The notes beneath the pieces were generated by a model. It did not search any database. It was not told the origin of the DNA and saw nothing but the letters and a program-made list of their open reading frames with translations. A DNA stretch of 64,000 nucleotides, taken from Sphingopyxis sp. MWB1. Its GTDB lineage: Bacteria > Pseudomonadota > Alphaproteobacteria > Sphingomonadales > Sphingomonadaceae. Location: contig NZ_JQFJ01000002.1 of NCBI RefSeq assembly GCF_000763945.1, positions 1 through 64,000 on the forward strand, given 5' to 3'. Made by a program: the position numbers and the translations under genes. Of the stretch, positions 50,426-58,318 are shown piece by piece. The first letter of the stretch is position 1. The number at the start of each line of letters is the position of its first letter.

Positions 50426-50659
50426 ATGGGTAGCTTCAGCATCTGGCATTGGCTGGTGGTCGGGATTCTTATCCTGCTGCTCTTTGGCAAGGGCCGTTTT
50501 TCGGACATGATGGGCGACGTTGCCAAGGGCATCAAAAGCTTCAAAAAAGGCATGGCCGACGATGAAGAAACGCCGCCTGCCGCGCCCAAGCAGATCGAAG
50601 GCCAGCGCAGCCCCGAAACGCCCGCGCCCAGCCCGACCGCCGATACCAAAACCCACTGA
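50426..50659 (+). CDS. tatA: Sec-independent translocase subunit TatA
   Basis: A 77-residue protein with the single N-terminal helix [20 protein letters not shown], the hinge [24 protein letters not shown] and an acidic, proline-rich tail. TatA oligomers form the export pore of the twin-arginine system. AGGAG lies upstream of the ATG. The gene heads tatABC. Confidence 0.95.
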   Translation: MGSFSIWHWLVVGILILLLFGKGRFSDMMGDVAKGIKSFKKGMADDEETPPAAPKQIEGQRSPETPAPSPTADTKTH

Positions 50660-50690
50660 TCGCGTCCGCGCCCGGGGGAAAGTCTGATCC

Positions 50691-51113
50691 ATGCTCGATG
50701 TTGCGCCCACCGAGTTGTTGCTCGTCGTGGTGGTGGCCTTGGTCGTCATTGGCCCCAAGGACCTGCCCAAGGCGATGCGCTTTGTCGGCAAATGGATGGG
50801 TAAAGCGCGCGGCATGGCGCGGCATTTCCGGTCCGGCCTCGACACGATGATGCGCGAGGCGGAACTAGAAGAGCTGGAAAAGCAGTGGCGCGAGCAAAAT
50901 GAAGCGATCATGCGGGAGTTTCCCCGTATTGACGGAGACGCAGCGCCGCCGATGATCCCCGCGACCGCCGTGCCGCCCGCTCACCCAGGAGACGAAAATC
51001 CGCCCCAGCCGGGCGCTGCTCCTGCACCCACAAAGACCGTGAAAACCGAACAAGCGGACGCCAAGGACGCCAATCCCTCGCTGACGCCCAAAGAAGACAA
51101 GCCGCTGCCATGA
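50691..51113 (+). CDS. tatB: Twin-arginine translocase subunit TatB
   Basis: A 140-residue protein starting MLDVAPTELLLVVVVALVVIGPKDLP, the TatB hallmark (E8, GPKDLP hinge), followed by an amphipathic helix (ALPKAMRFVGKWMGKARGMARHF region) and a low-complexity tail rich in P, A and K. It forms the signal-peptide receptor with TatC. It overlaps tatC by 4 bp. Confidence 0.94.
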   Translation: MLDVAPTELLLVVVVALVVIGPKDLPKAMRFVGKWMGKARGMARHFRSGLDTMMREAELEELEKQWREQNEAIMREFPRIDGDAAPPMIPATAVPPAHPGDENPPQPGAAPAPTKTVKTEQADAKDANPSLTPKEDKPLP

Positions 51114-51901
51114 GCGAGGAAGCCCGGCTTACACCCGAGGATGAGGAAGGCGCAGGCGGAAAAATGCCCCTGCTCGACCACCTGATCGAGTTGCGTTCGC
51201 GCTTGCTTAAATCCTTAGTCGCTATCGCCATAGCTTTTGGTGTCTGCCTTTATTTTGCGCGGCAGATTTTCGCCGTCCTCGTTCAGCCGCTCGTCCAGGC
51301 CGGGCAAGGCAAGCTCATTTACACCCAATTGTTCGAGGCCTTTTTCGTCGAGATAAAGGTGGCGCTGTTTGCGGCCATGATGATCGCATTTCCAGTGCTC
51401 GCCAATCAATTGTGGAAATTTATCGCGCCGGGACTCTATCGGCAGGAAAAGAGGGCGCTTTTGCCTTTCATTTTGGCGACGCCCATATTGTTCGGCATTG
51501 GTGCGAGTTTCGCCTATTTCATCACCATCCCCGTCGCGCTCAAATTTCTGCTCGGCTATCAGGGGGATATTGGCGGGGTGACGCAGGAAGCGCTGCCGTC
51601 GGTCGGCCATTATCTCAGCTTTACCATGCAGTTCATCATGGCGTTCGGAATCGCGTTCCTGCTGCCGATCCTGCTGATGCTGATCGAGCGGGCAGGGCTG
51701 GTAACGCGCGATCAACTGGTCTCGGCGCGCCGCTATATGATCGTCGGCGCTTTTATCATCGCAGCGATTTTTACGCCGCCTGATATTCTGAGCCAACTGC
51801 TGCTCGCCGTGCCGTTAACGCTATTGTACGAACTGTCGCTGCTGGCGATCTGGTTCACGCAGCGGCGACGGAAAAAAGGCGCCGAAACGACGCCTGAATA
51901 G
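51110..51901 (+). CDS. tatC: Twin-arginine translocase subunit TatC
   Basis: A 263-residue membrane protein, six spans. The N-terminal cytoplasmic motif is PLLDHLIELRSRLLKSL, and the conserved periplasmic loop has VLANQLWKFIAPGLYRQEKRAL. TatC is the primary receptor for twin-arginine signal peptides. One likely substrate in this window is the Tat-signal protein at 31876-32289. Two hairpins follow the gene. Confidence 0.95.
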   Translation: MSEEARLTPEDEEGAGGKMPLLDHLIELRSRLLKSLVAIAIAFGVCLYFARQIFAVLVQPLVQAGQGKLIYTQLFEAFFVEIKVALFAAMMIAFPVLANQLWKFIAPGLYRQEKRALLPFILATPILFGIGASFAYFITIPVALKFLLGYQGDIGGVTQEALPSVGHYLSFTMQFIMAFGIAFLLPILLMLIERAGLVTRDQLVSARRYMIVGAFIIAAIFTPPDILSQLLLAVPLTLLYELSLLAIWFTQRRRKKGAETTPE

Positions 51902-51903
51902 GT

Positions 51904-51965
51904 CCGGAAACCGTAGTTTCCGGCGCGGGAAAGAAAGGCGAGGCCCGGTCTGGACAAGACCGGGC
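51904..51965. terminator. Two hairpins between tatC and the entericidin-like gene
   Basis: CCGGAAAC/GTTTCCGG (51904-51923, loop 4) and GCCCGGTCT/AGACCGGGC (51943-51965, loop 5) are both perfect. They fill the 71-bp convergent gap and probably terminate one gene each. Confidence 0.6.
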
Positions 51966-51972
51966 GGCAGGA

Positions 51973-52098
51973 TCAGATAGCGCGATCGGCGGCTTCGCCG
52001 ACGGATTCGACGTCACGCCCGACGCCCTTGATCGTATTGCAGCCTGCAAGCAGAGCACCTGCCAACAGGGTCAGGATAACAGCGCGAAATCCAGTCAT
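51973..52098 (-). CDS. Entericidin A/B-like small lipoprotein
   Basis: A 41-residue protein: MTGFRAVILTLLAGALLAGC is the lipoprotein signal with lipobox LLAGC (Cys20), then NTIKGVGRDVESVGEAADRA, which is the entericidin pattern (CNTxxGxGxDxxxxG). Entericidins are small cell-envelope lipoproteins, in E. coli an antidote/toxin pair linked to stationary-phase lysis. Here only one copy is present, so a toxic role is not implied. GAGGTG lies 6 bp before the ATG. Confidence 0.85.
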   Translation of the reverse strand: MTGFRAVILTLLAGALLAGCNTIKGVGRDVESVGEAADRAI

Positions 52099-52312
52099 AT
52101 GTTTCACCTCTTCCCCCGTTTTAAGGCAATATGGCCCGGCGCGCTCGAGGGGGGGGGAGGGTTGCGGGCCGGGCCAATGTTGCTGAGCAGCGCTGCGGGG
52201 GGCGATGATCGCTGCTCAATCCCCCAACGAGCGGGCTTCTTATAAGGTTCCCCAAGATCCACCGGCAAATGTTGTTTTTTTCAAAAGCAGCAGAAAAGGC
52301 ATCGCTCAGCCG

Positions 52313-53761
52313 TTACAGCGTGGTCAGGCCGCTTGCCACCGCCAGCCCCAGAAATGCCAGAAAACCCATGGAGTCGGTGGTCATGGTCACAAAAATCGAG
52401 CTGGCAACGGCCGGGTCCTGATCGAGCTTTTCCAGAAGCAGCGGAATCGCGACCCCGGCCACCCCGGCGACGAAAATATTGACGACCATTGCCGCCGCGA
52501 TGACCACCCCCAAGCCGGGATTGGAAAACCAGAGCGCGGTTGCGGTTCCGGCGATCAGCGCAATGGTCCCGCCATTGAGCAAGGCAATCTTCATTTCGCG
52601 AAAAATGGAGCGCCAGCTGTTCGAATCGGTGAGCTGGTTCATGGCGAGCGCGCGCACGGTCACCGCAAGCGTCTGGGTGCCGGCATTGCCGCCCACGCCC
52701 GCCACGATGGGCATGAGGACGGCGAGCGCCACCATCTCCTCGATTGCGCCGCCAAAAAAGCCGATAATCGAAGAGGCGACGAGCGCGGTGCCGAGGTTGG
52801 CGATGAGCCAGCGAACGCGCGCGCTGTAGGTTTCGCGGATTGGCTCGTTGATATCACCTTCGCCTGCGCCCGATAGGCGCAAAATATCTTCGCCCGCTTC
52901 TTCCTGAATAATATGGACGATGTCGTCGACGGTGATCATGCCGACGAGCCGCCCCGCATCGTCAACGACCGCAGCGGAGATGAGCGCATATTTCTGAAAG
53001 CGCAGCGCGACCTCTTCCTGGTCCATGTCCACCGGGATCAGCGTCTGTTCGCGTTTCATCACATCGCTGATGGCGATGTCGCGCGGAGTGCGGAGAATCC
53101 AGCTGAGCTGGCACGTGCCGACCGGTCGATGCATGGGGTCGACGATATAGATCTCCCAGAAATCGGTTGTCATATCGCCGTCTTCGCGCAGACGGTCGAT
53201 GACATCGCCGACGGTCACATGTTCGGGCACCGCGACATATTCGCGCTGCATCATGCGGCCGGCGGTTTCCTCCGGGAAAGACAGCGCATTCTCGATCGCG
53301 GCGCGATCTTCGGGCTCCATCGCGCGCAGCACCGCCTGCTGCTCGTCAACCTCCATATCCTCGATGATCGCAACGGCATCGTCAGTATCGAGTTCAGCGG
53401 CGAGTTCGGCGACTTGTTCGGGCGCAAGAAGGTCGAGCAACTCCTCGCGGACATAGTCATTCATTTCCGCCAGAACGTCGGCGGACAGCATGTCGCCCAG
53501 CACGGCGGCCAGAAGCTGCCGCTCGTCGCTGTCAGACAGTTCGAAAAGATCCGCGATATCGGCCGGATGCAGCCGCCCTATTCGTTCGCGCGCCTCTTCA
53601 TGCTGTCCCGCTTCGGCATGAGCGATCACGATGCGGACGAATTGGGGCTTTAGCCGGTCGTCTTCGTCCAGTTCGGTCTCGGGCGGAGGGGCGCTGCGCG
53701 CCTCTTCGGCCGCGTTGTCGCTGATGTCGCGGGGAGGCAGGGAATCTTCGCGTTCGTTCAT
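52313..53761 (-). CDS. mgtE: Magnesium transporter MgtE
   Basis: A 482-residue magnesium channel/transporter. The cytoplasmic N domain has EARERIGRLHPADIADLFE and EMNDYVREELLDLL. Two CBS domains follow (MMQREYVAVPEHVTVGDVIDRL, and VDDAGRLVGMITVDDIVHII). Five C-terminal membrane helices include RVRWLIANLGTALVASSIIGFF and the pore region MPIVAGVGGNAGTQTLAVTVRAL. The conserved pore aspartate lies in the final helices (MTTDSMGFLAFLGLA). Confidence 0.94.
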   Translation of the reverse strand: MNEREDSLPPRDISDNAAEEARSAPPPETELDEDDRLKPQFVRIVIAHAEAGQHEEARERIGRLHPADIADLFELSDSDERQLLAAVLGDMLSADVLAEMNDYVREELLDLLAPEQVAELAAELDTDDAVAIIEDMEVDEQQAVLRAMEPEDRAAIENALSFPEETAGRMMQREYVAVPEHVTVGDVIDRLREDGDMTTDFWEIYIVDPMHRPVGTCQLSWILRTPRDIAISDVMKREQTLIPVDMDQEEVALRFQKYALISAAVVDDAGRLVGMITVDDIVHIIQEEAGEDILRLSGAGEGDINEPIRETYSARVRWLIANLGTALVASSIIGFFGGAIEEMVALAVLMPIVAGVGGNAGTQTLAVTVRALAMNQLTDSNSWRSIFREMKIALLNGGTIALIAGTATALWFSNPGLGVVIAAAMVVNIFVAGVAGVAIPLLLEKLDQDPAVASSIFVTMTTDSMGFLAFLGLAVASGLTTL

Positions 53762-53918
53762 CGCGCTTCTCCCTGATCAATATGCCGTTCCTGGCGCCTC
53801 CCTAGAACCAGCGGGCGCGCATGGCAACGCCGCAGCGGTGGGCCGCGCGCAAATTTCCGCGTGGCATATGCGGCGCGGGTCGCTATGGCGGCGCAAATCC
53901 AATTATCAGGAGCTTTTC

Positions 53919-54368
53919 ATGTCCGACCAGACGCTGACCCTCAGCCTTTCCACCGGCGATGTCGTTATCAAGCTGCGCCCCGACCTCGCGCCCCAGCATG
54001 TCGAACGCATCACCCAGCTCGCCAAGGAAGGCTTTTACGATGATGTCGTTTTTCACCGCGTGATCGACGGTTTCATGGCGCAGGGCGGTGACCCGACCGG
54101 TACGGGCATGGGCGGCAGCAAGCTGCCCGACCTTCCCGCCGAATTTAGCGCTGAACCGCATGTGCGCGGCGTTTGCTCGATGGCGCGCGCGCAGAATCCG
54201 AACAGCGCGAACAGCCAATTCTTCATCTGCTTCACCGATGCCCGCTTCCTCGACAATCAGTATACGGTCTGGGGCGAAGTGATCGAAGGCATGGAAAATG
54301 TCGACGCGCTGCCCAAGGGCGAGCCGCCGCGCGAGCCCGGCAAGATCGTCAAGGCGACTGTATCGTAA
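53919..54368 (+). CDS. ppiB: Cyclophilin-type peptidyl-prolyl isomerase
   Basis: A 149-residue cytoplasmic cyclophilin. Motifs: YDDVVFHRVIDGFMAQGGDPTGTGMGG with the catalytic Arg in FHRV, SMARAQNPNSANSQFFIC, and FLDNQYTVWGEVIEGM. There is no signal peptide. The ATG at 53919 has CAGGAGC upstream; the long frame preceding it lies over the divergent mgtE gene. A 19-bp inverted repeat follows the stop. Confidence 0.93.
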   Translation: MSDQTLTLSLSTGDVVIKLRPDLAPQHVERITQLAKEGFYDDVVFHRVIDGFMAQGGDPTGTGMGGSKLPDLPAEFSAEPHVRGVCSMARAQNPNSANSQFFICFTDARFLDNQYTVWGEVIEGMENVDALPKGEPPREPGKIVKATVS

Positions 54369-54374
54369 TTTGGC

Positions 54375-54447
54375 GTCGCCCCCGCGAAGGCGGGGGCCGC
54401 CATCCACGGCTGAGGTCGCCAGCGGCCACCGCCTTCGCGGGGGCGAC
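54375..54447. repeat. 19-bp perfect inverted repeat after ppiB
   Basis: GTCGCCCCCGCGAAGGCGG (54375-54393) and its exact reverse complement (54429-54447) enclose 35 nt. Each arm also holds a smaller CCCCCGCGAAGGCGGGGG-type hairpin. It lies in the convergent gap and can serve as a terminator; its sequence looks like a dispersed repetitive unit. Confidence 0.75.
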
Positions 54448-54499
54448 GGTGGTTTTTCAGCGGCTTTTCTTAGTCTCTTTCCGAGCCTTTTTCAGCGGC

Positions 54500-55642
54500 T
54501 CATTCCTCCAGAAAGCCGTTCAGCCGTTCTGCGGCGGCGATCCAGTCTTCCTTGAAGGCTTGCACGACCTGCCCCGCGCTCATCGCTTCATTCATCAGAC
54601 CGACGCCCTGGCCGACCCAATAGGTGGCGAGCGCCTTTGCGCCTTCATGCCCGCCTTCGGATAATTTATCGACCTTGCGAAGCGCGGGTTCGCTGACCAG
54701 CGATTGCAGCGGCATGGGCAAAGCCTTGGGCGCGCCGTCGGCTTCCCAGGCATCGGTCCAGGGCGAGCGAAGCTGGCGCGAAGGTTTGCCGGTGCGGCTT
54801 TTCGAACGCACGGTATCGCGCGCACTGGCGGCGAGCATCTTGTCCTTGACCACCGGGTTCGTCTCCGCCTCTGCCGTCGTCAGCCAGACCGATCCGCACC
54901 AGGCGCCATGCGCGCCCATCGCCATGGCCGCCGCCATCTGGCGCCCGGTGACGATGCCGCCCGCGGCGAGGATCGGCGTATCCGCGCCGATGGCGCCGAG
55001 CGCGGCGGCGACTTCGGGGACGAGCACCATCGTCGCTACCTCGCCGCAATGGCCGCCGGCTTCACCCCCCGCAACGACGAGAATATCGACCCCGGCGCGG
55101 ACCTGCGCCAGCGCATGATCGCGCGTGCCGACGAGCGCGGCGACCGGGACATGATGGCGCTTTCCCAGTTCGAGCATCAGCGGCGGGGGCACGCCGAGCG
55201 CATTGGCGATCAGCCGGATCGGGTGACGAAAGGCGACGTCGAGCAGGCGGGCGGCGCCGTCGGCGCGCATATTGTCGCCGAAACTCTGGCGCGCGGCCAT
55301 GGCGCTGTCGAGGTCGCCCGCGTCAATATCGTGGCGCGCGAGCAGGTCGGCGGTGAAGTCGCGGTGGCTTTGCGGGATTTGCGGCCCGGTGGCGGCAGGG
55401 GCGGGCGCTTCGCCCTTTCCGGCGAAGCTGTTGGGGACGATGAGGTCGACGCCATAGGGCCGGCCGTCGATATGCGCGTCGATCCACGCCAATTCTTCCT
55501 CCAGCCGTTCGGGCGGCAGGGCGGCGGCGCCGAACACCCCCATGCCCCCGGCTTTCGACACGGCGACGACGACGTCGCGGCAGTGGGAAAAGGCGAGGAG
55601 GGGAAATTCAATGTCGAGCATTGTGCAAATGGGGGACCGCAT
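54500..55642 (-). CDS. NAD(P)H-dependent flavin oxidoreductase, nitronate monooxygenase-like
   Basis: A 380-residue FMN-binding TIM-barrel protein. Motifs: FPLLAFSHCRDVVVAVSKAGGMGVFG (N-terminal), VDILVVAGGEAGGHCGEVATMVLVPEV (flavin-binding GGEAGGH) and PILAAGGIVTGRQMAAAMAMGAHGAWCGSVWL. It is longer than the paralog at 24265-25236 and has a different C-terminal helical part. The ATG at 55642 (MRSPICTMLDIEFP) was preferred over 55666. Its physiological substrate is unknown. Confidence 0.86.
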   Translation of the reverse strand: MRSPICTMLDIEFPLLAFSHCRDVVVAVSKAGGMGVFGAAALPPERLEEELAWIDAHIDGRPYGVDLIVPNSFAGKGEAPAPAATGPQIPQSHRDFTADLLARHDIDAGDLDSAMAARQSFGDNMRADGAARLLDVAFRHPIRLIANALGVPPPLMLELGKRHHVPVAALVGTRDHALAQVRAGVDILVVAGGEAGGHCGEVATMVLVPEVAAALGAIGADTPILAAGGIVTGRQMAAAMAMGAHGAWCGSVWLTTAEAETNPVVKDKMLAASARDTVRSKSRTGKPSRQLRSPWTDAWEADGAPKALPMPLQSLVSEPALRKVDKLSEGGHEGAKALATYWVGQGVGLMNEAMSAGQVVQAFKEDWIAAAERLNGFLEE

Positions 55643-55763
55643 ATCTTGCCTTTCCGATGGTGCCAAAGGTGTTACGCGGCACCATGTCAGCGTCAGTTTA
55701 CGTAAACGTCAAGTTGATTTGCACGGGTTGATTTGCGCCGTCGCTGGGGTATCGCATGCGGCC

Positions 55764-56609
55764 ATGAGCGATTTTTCCCTGCCCGGTTTCGACCTTTCCG
55801 CCTTTGTCCGCGCCACTTTGGCCGAGGATCTGGGGGCGGAGGGCGATATCACCTCGCTGGCGGTGATCCCCGCCGACGCCCGTTTCGAAGGGGTGATGGA
55901 CAGCCGCGATGCGATCATCGTTGCGGGATTACCGATTGCCGAAGCCTTTTTCCGGGCGCTCGATCCCGAGATGGAGATCGAGATATTGGCGGAGGAAGGC
56001 GCAGCGGTTCCGGCAGGGGCCGATCTGATGCGACTGTCGGGCAATGCGCGCGCGATGCTGACCGCGGAACGTTCGGCGCTGAACACGGTGCAGCATCTGG
56101 CGGGCATTGCGACGATGACGCGCCAATATGTCGATGCGCTGGCGGGCGGCGCGACCTTGCTCGACACGCGCAAGACGATCCCCGGGCTGCGCGTGCTCGA
56201 AAAATATGCGACGCGCATGGGCGGCGCGACCAATCACCGCATGGGATTGTGGGACGCGGCGATGATCAAGGATAATCATGTCGCGGTCGCCGGATCGGTC
56301 GCCGAGGCGGCGCGGCGCGCGGTCGCGGCGGGGATCAAGGATATTATCGTCGAGGTCGATCATATCGAACAGATTGAGCCTGCGCTCGGCGCCGGGGCGA
56401 CCCATTTGCTGCTCGACAATATGAATGTCGAGCAATTGCGCGCGAGCGTCGAGCTGGTCGCAGGGCGCGTGCCGACCGAGGCGTCGGGCGGGGTCACGCT
56501 GGAAACGATTGGCGCGATCGGCACGACGGGCGTGACCTATGTGTCGGTCGGGCGGCTGACCCAGTCGGCCCCGGCGGCGGACATCGGGCTTGATTTTGCG
56601 CTGGCATAA
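55764..56609 (+). CDS. nadC: Nicotinate-nucleotide pyrophosphorylase (carboxylating)
   Basis: A 281-residue quinolinate phosphoribosyltransferase for de novo NAD synthesis. Motifs: EDLGAEGDITSLAVIP, ERSALNTVQHLAGIATMTRQYVDA, LLDTRKTIPGLRVLEKYA, NHRMGLWDAAMIKDNH (catalytic Lys and His) and ASGGVTLETIGAIGTTGVTYVSVG. The ATG at 55764 gives the typical family length; a longer frame upstream would run into the divergent gene. Its end overlaps the RNase T2 start by 20 bp. Confidence 0.94.
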   Translation: MSDFSLPGFDLSAFVRATLAEDLGAEGDITSLAVIPADARFEGVMDSRDAIIVAGLPIAEAFFRALDPEMEIEILAEEGAAVPAGADLMRLSGNARAMLTAERSALNTVQHLAGIATMTRQYVDALAGGATLLDTRKTIPGLRVLEKYATRMGGATNHRMGLWDAAMIKDNHVAVAGSVAEAARRAVAAGIKDIIVEVDHIEQIEPALGAGATHLLLDNMNVEQLRASVELVAGRVPTEASGGVTLETIGAIGTTGVTYVSVGRLTQSAPAADIGLDFALA

Positions 56610-57339
56610 GCGGGCAGGCAAGGGCGCGGCGCGTGCGCTGTGCGCGGCGCTGCTGATCCTCTGCCCCGCGACGGCGCTGGCGCAGGCCAAATCCTGCGTC
56701 GTTCCCGACCGCACGCCCGTCCCCCGGCTGGAAAAACCGGGGCGCGGGGAAAAGGTCCGCAAGACGCCGATCACCAGCTATCTGCTGGCATTGAGCTGGT
56801 CGCCGCAGCATTGCGCCGGGGTCCGCAACCCCAAGGGCGCGCGCGACCGTTTCCAATGTTCGGGCGATTATGGCCGCTTTGGCTGGGTGCTCCATGGTCT
56901 GTGGCCCGAAACCGACCATCCGGGCTATCCCCAATGGTGCCGCCCGGCAAAGACTGTGCCGCAGCCGGTGCTGCGCCGCCATTTGTGCATGACCCCGTCG
57001 GCGCAGCTGTTGCAGCATGAATGGGCCAAGCATGGCACCTGCATGAGCCCGAACCCCGCCGCCTATTTCCGGGCATCGCAAATATTGTTCGACGCGGTGA
57101 AATTTCCCGACATGAAGAAATTGTCCGCGCATCCGCAGACCGCGGGCAGCATCCGCGCCGCCTTTGCCGCCGCCAATGAAGGCATCGGCCCGGCGATGAT
57201 CGGGGTGACGGTGGACGGCCAAGGCTGGCTGAAGGAAGTGCGCCTGTGCCTTGGCGCGCGAATGCGACCGCAGCGTTGCAAGCCCTTTCAGGCGGGCGCA
57301 GGCGACCGGCGGCGCGTGCGGGTGCGGCCCCCGGTTTGA
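56590..57339 (+). CDS. Ribonuclease T2 family protein, secreted
   Basis: A 249-residue secreted RNase. An N-terminal signal peptide (ARALCAALLILCPATALAQA) precedes the mature enzyme. The two catalytic segments are intact: CAS I FGWVLHGLWPE (about 94-104) and CAS II HEWAKHGTCM (about 143-152), each with its histidine. Paired cysteines suggest disulfides. It would cleave RNA in the periplasm or outside. The only reasonable initiation codon is TTG 56590 inside the nadC 3' end, so it is probably coupled to nadC. Confidence 0.87.
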   Translation: MILRWHKRAGKGAARALCAALLILCPATALAQAKSCVVPDRTPVPRLEKPGRGEKVRKTPITSYLLALSWSPQHCAGVRNPKGARDRFQCSGDYGRFGWVLHGLWPETDHPGYPQWCRPAKTVPQPVLRRHLCMTPSAQLLQHEWAKHGTCMSPNPAAYFRASQILFDAVKFPDMKKLSAHPQTAGSIRAAFAAANEGIGPAMIGVTVDGQGWLKEVRLCLGARMRPQRCKPFQAGAGDRRRVRVRPPV

Positions 57340-57405
57340 GCCGGGGGGCTTTTGCGGGCGCCGATGGGCGTTTTGACGTGGCGGCTCCTTTCGCACCCAT
57401 CCCAT

Positions 57406-57511
57406 GTCATTGCGAGGTCGGCGAAGCCGACGGAAGCAATCTCCAGCGCGCGTTCTGGCATGGCCGATAGCGGGAGATTGCTTCGCCCGGCTGCGCCGGG
57501 GTCGCAATGAC
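57406..57511. repeat. Inverted pair of ~40-bp dispersed repeat units
   Basis: Unit one (57406-57446) reads GTCATTGCGAGG, then a small GTCGGC/GCCGAC hairpin, then GGAAGCAATCTCC. Unit two (57473-57511) is the same pattern on the opposite strand (GGAGATTGCTTCGCC to GCAATGAC). Similar units are at 61063-61104 and 62656-62684. Confidence 0.7.
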
Positions 57512-57546
57512 GGTTGGGGGAGTGCGCGAGGGCGGCTGCATCAGGA

Positions 57547-57774
57547 TTCGCGCAGAGGCGCAGAGGGCGCAGAGATAATTTTGTTCGCGCGGAGACGCGG
57601 AGACGCGGAGAGATGGTTTGTTCGGTCGTGGGGCGCTCATGGTCGGGGCATAGGTTTAGCCAATGTGACCGATTTGGAGCGGCTCTGCCGCTCCGATCAT
57701 TTTCTCCGCGTCTCCGCGTCTCCGCGTGAACCCTCTCTTCTTTCCTCTGCGTTCCCTGCGTCTCTGCGCGAAAC
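57547..57774 (-). repeat. Composite palindromic repeat, copy 1
   Basis: The ends carry GCGCAGAG-type arms and inner CGCGGAGACGCGGAGA arms that repeat inverted on the other side, with a central GGAGCGG CTCTG CCGCTCC hairpin and a GACCATGAGCGCC block. Its reverse complement aligns along its length with copy 2 at 62882-63105, at high identity by eye. Confidence 0.8.
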
Positions 57775-57860
57775 TTGTGACGGCGTCGGGGTTCCACGCT
57801 TTGGGGCGTGGATACTGAAACAGATTCCGCATGATGGAAGATGGGGGCGCAGGAGGAAAG

Positions 57861-57910
57861 CGGGTCCCGGGTCAAGCCCGGGATGACGAAGCGGGTCAAG
57901 CCCGGGAGGG
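57861..57910. repeat. CCCGGGTCAAGCCCGGG-type repeat units
   Basis: Two adjacent palindromic units contain CCCGGGTCAAGCCCGGGATGACGAAG and GGGTCAAGCCCGGGAG in part. They match units at 62781-62823 and 63261-63328 (GTCATCCCGGACTTGATCC and its reverse). Such units are common intergenic repeats in this group. Confidence 0.6.
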
Positions 57911-58027
57911 TGAGGGGTTCGACGCGGCGCTAAGTTTTGGCGGGGCTTTCGTCCCGGGGCGGGACGGATGGAGCGTTGACGCATTTTTAACCTTATCGCT
58001 TCGTTAACTTCGTCCTAGCCTTTGGGC

Positions 58028-58255
58028 ATGGAGTCGCACGAACACCCCGATATTCGCGAGCGCATCCGGGCGCATGGCGCGCGGCAACTGGTGATTGCGC
58101 GGATGAGCGCGCCAGCCGACTGGGAGGGCGAATTGCGCCGTGCGCTGGCCAGCGAACGCGCGGCGACAATGCGCCCCTGGGGCAGCAAGGATGCGTGGCT
58201 GTTCGTCCAGAGTTTCGCTATTTTCTTCACCGCGACGATGATGTTTCTGATGTGA
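58028..58255 (+). CDS. Small C-tail-anchored hypothetical protein
   Basis: A 75-residue protein. It starts MESHEHPDIRERIRAHGARQ and is basic and helical up to about residue 55. It then has one hydrophobic segment (AWLFVQSFAIFFTATMMFLM) ending at the C-terminus, so it is likely tail-anchored in the inner membrane. No family is recognised. The ATG at 58028 was chosen over TTG 58022; there is no clear ribosome-binding site, but AT-rich sequence (TTAACCTTATCGCTTCGTTAAC) in part precedes it and may hold the promoter. Confidence 0.6.
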   Translation: MESHEHPDIRERIRAHGARQLVIARMSAPADWEGELRRALASERAATMRPWGSKDAWLFVQSFAIFFTATMMFLM

Positions 58256-58318
58256 AGATCGGCGCCCAAGGCTTTGGGATGTTTTTGTTTCGCGCAATGA
58301 CGAGAAAGGGGCGGGCCC

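Larger units (their letters stand above)
57340..58027. other. Gene-free region built of dispersed repeats
   Basis: About 690 bp with no convincing gene. It contains two inverted copies of a GCGAAGCAATCTCC unit (57406-57511), a 225-bp composite palindromic repeat (57547-57774) and CCCGGGTCAAGCCCGGG units near 57864-57906. Open frames in it run through the repeats and were not called. Confidence 0.75.

Noticed and set aside
52149..52157. A run of nine G upstream of mgtE as a possible phase-variation tract
   Set aside because: It lies in a convergent or downstream gap, not in a coding region or a recognisable promoter, so it has no clear effect.
57404..57886. A 160-codon open frame across the composite repeat, with a similar-length frame at 62798-63274
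   Set aside because: Both frames are translations of GC-rich repeats; they have no domain and no ribosome-binding site.
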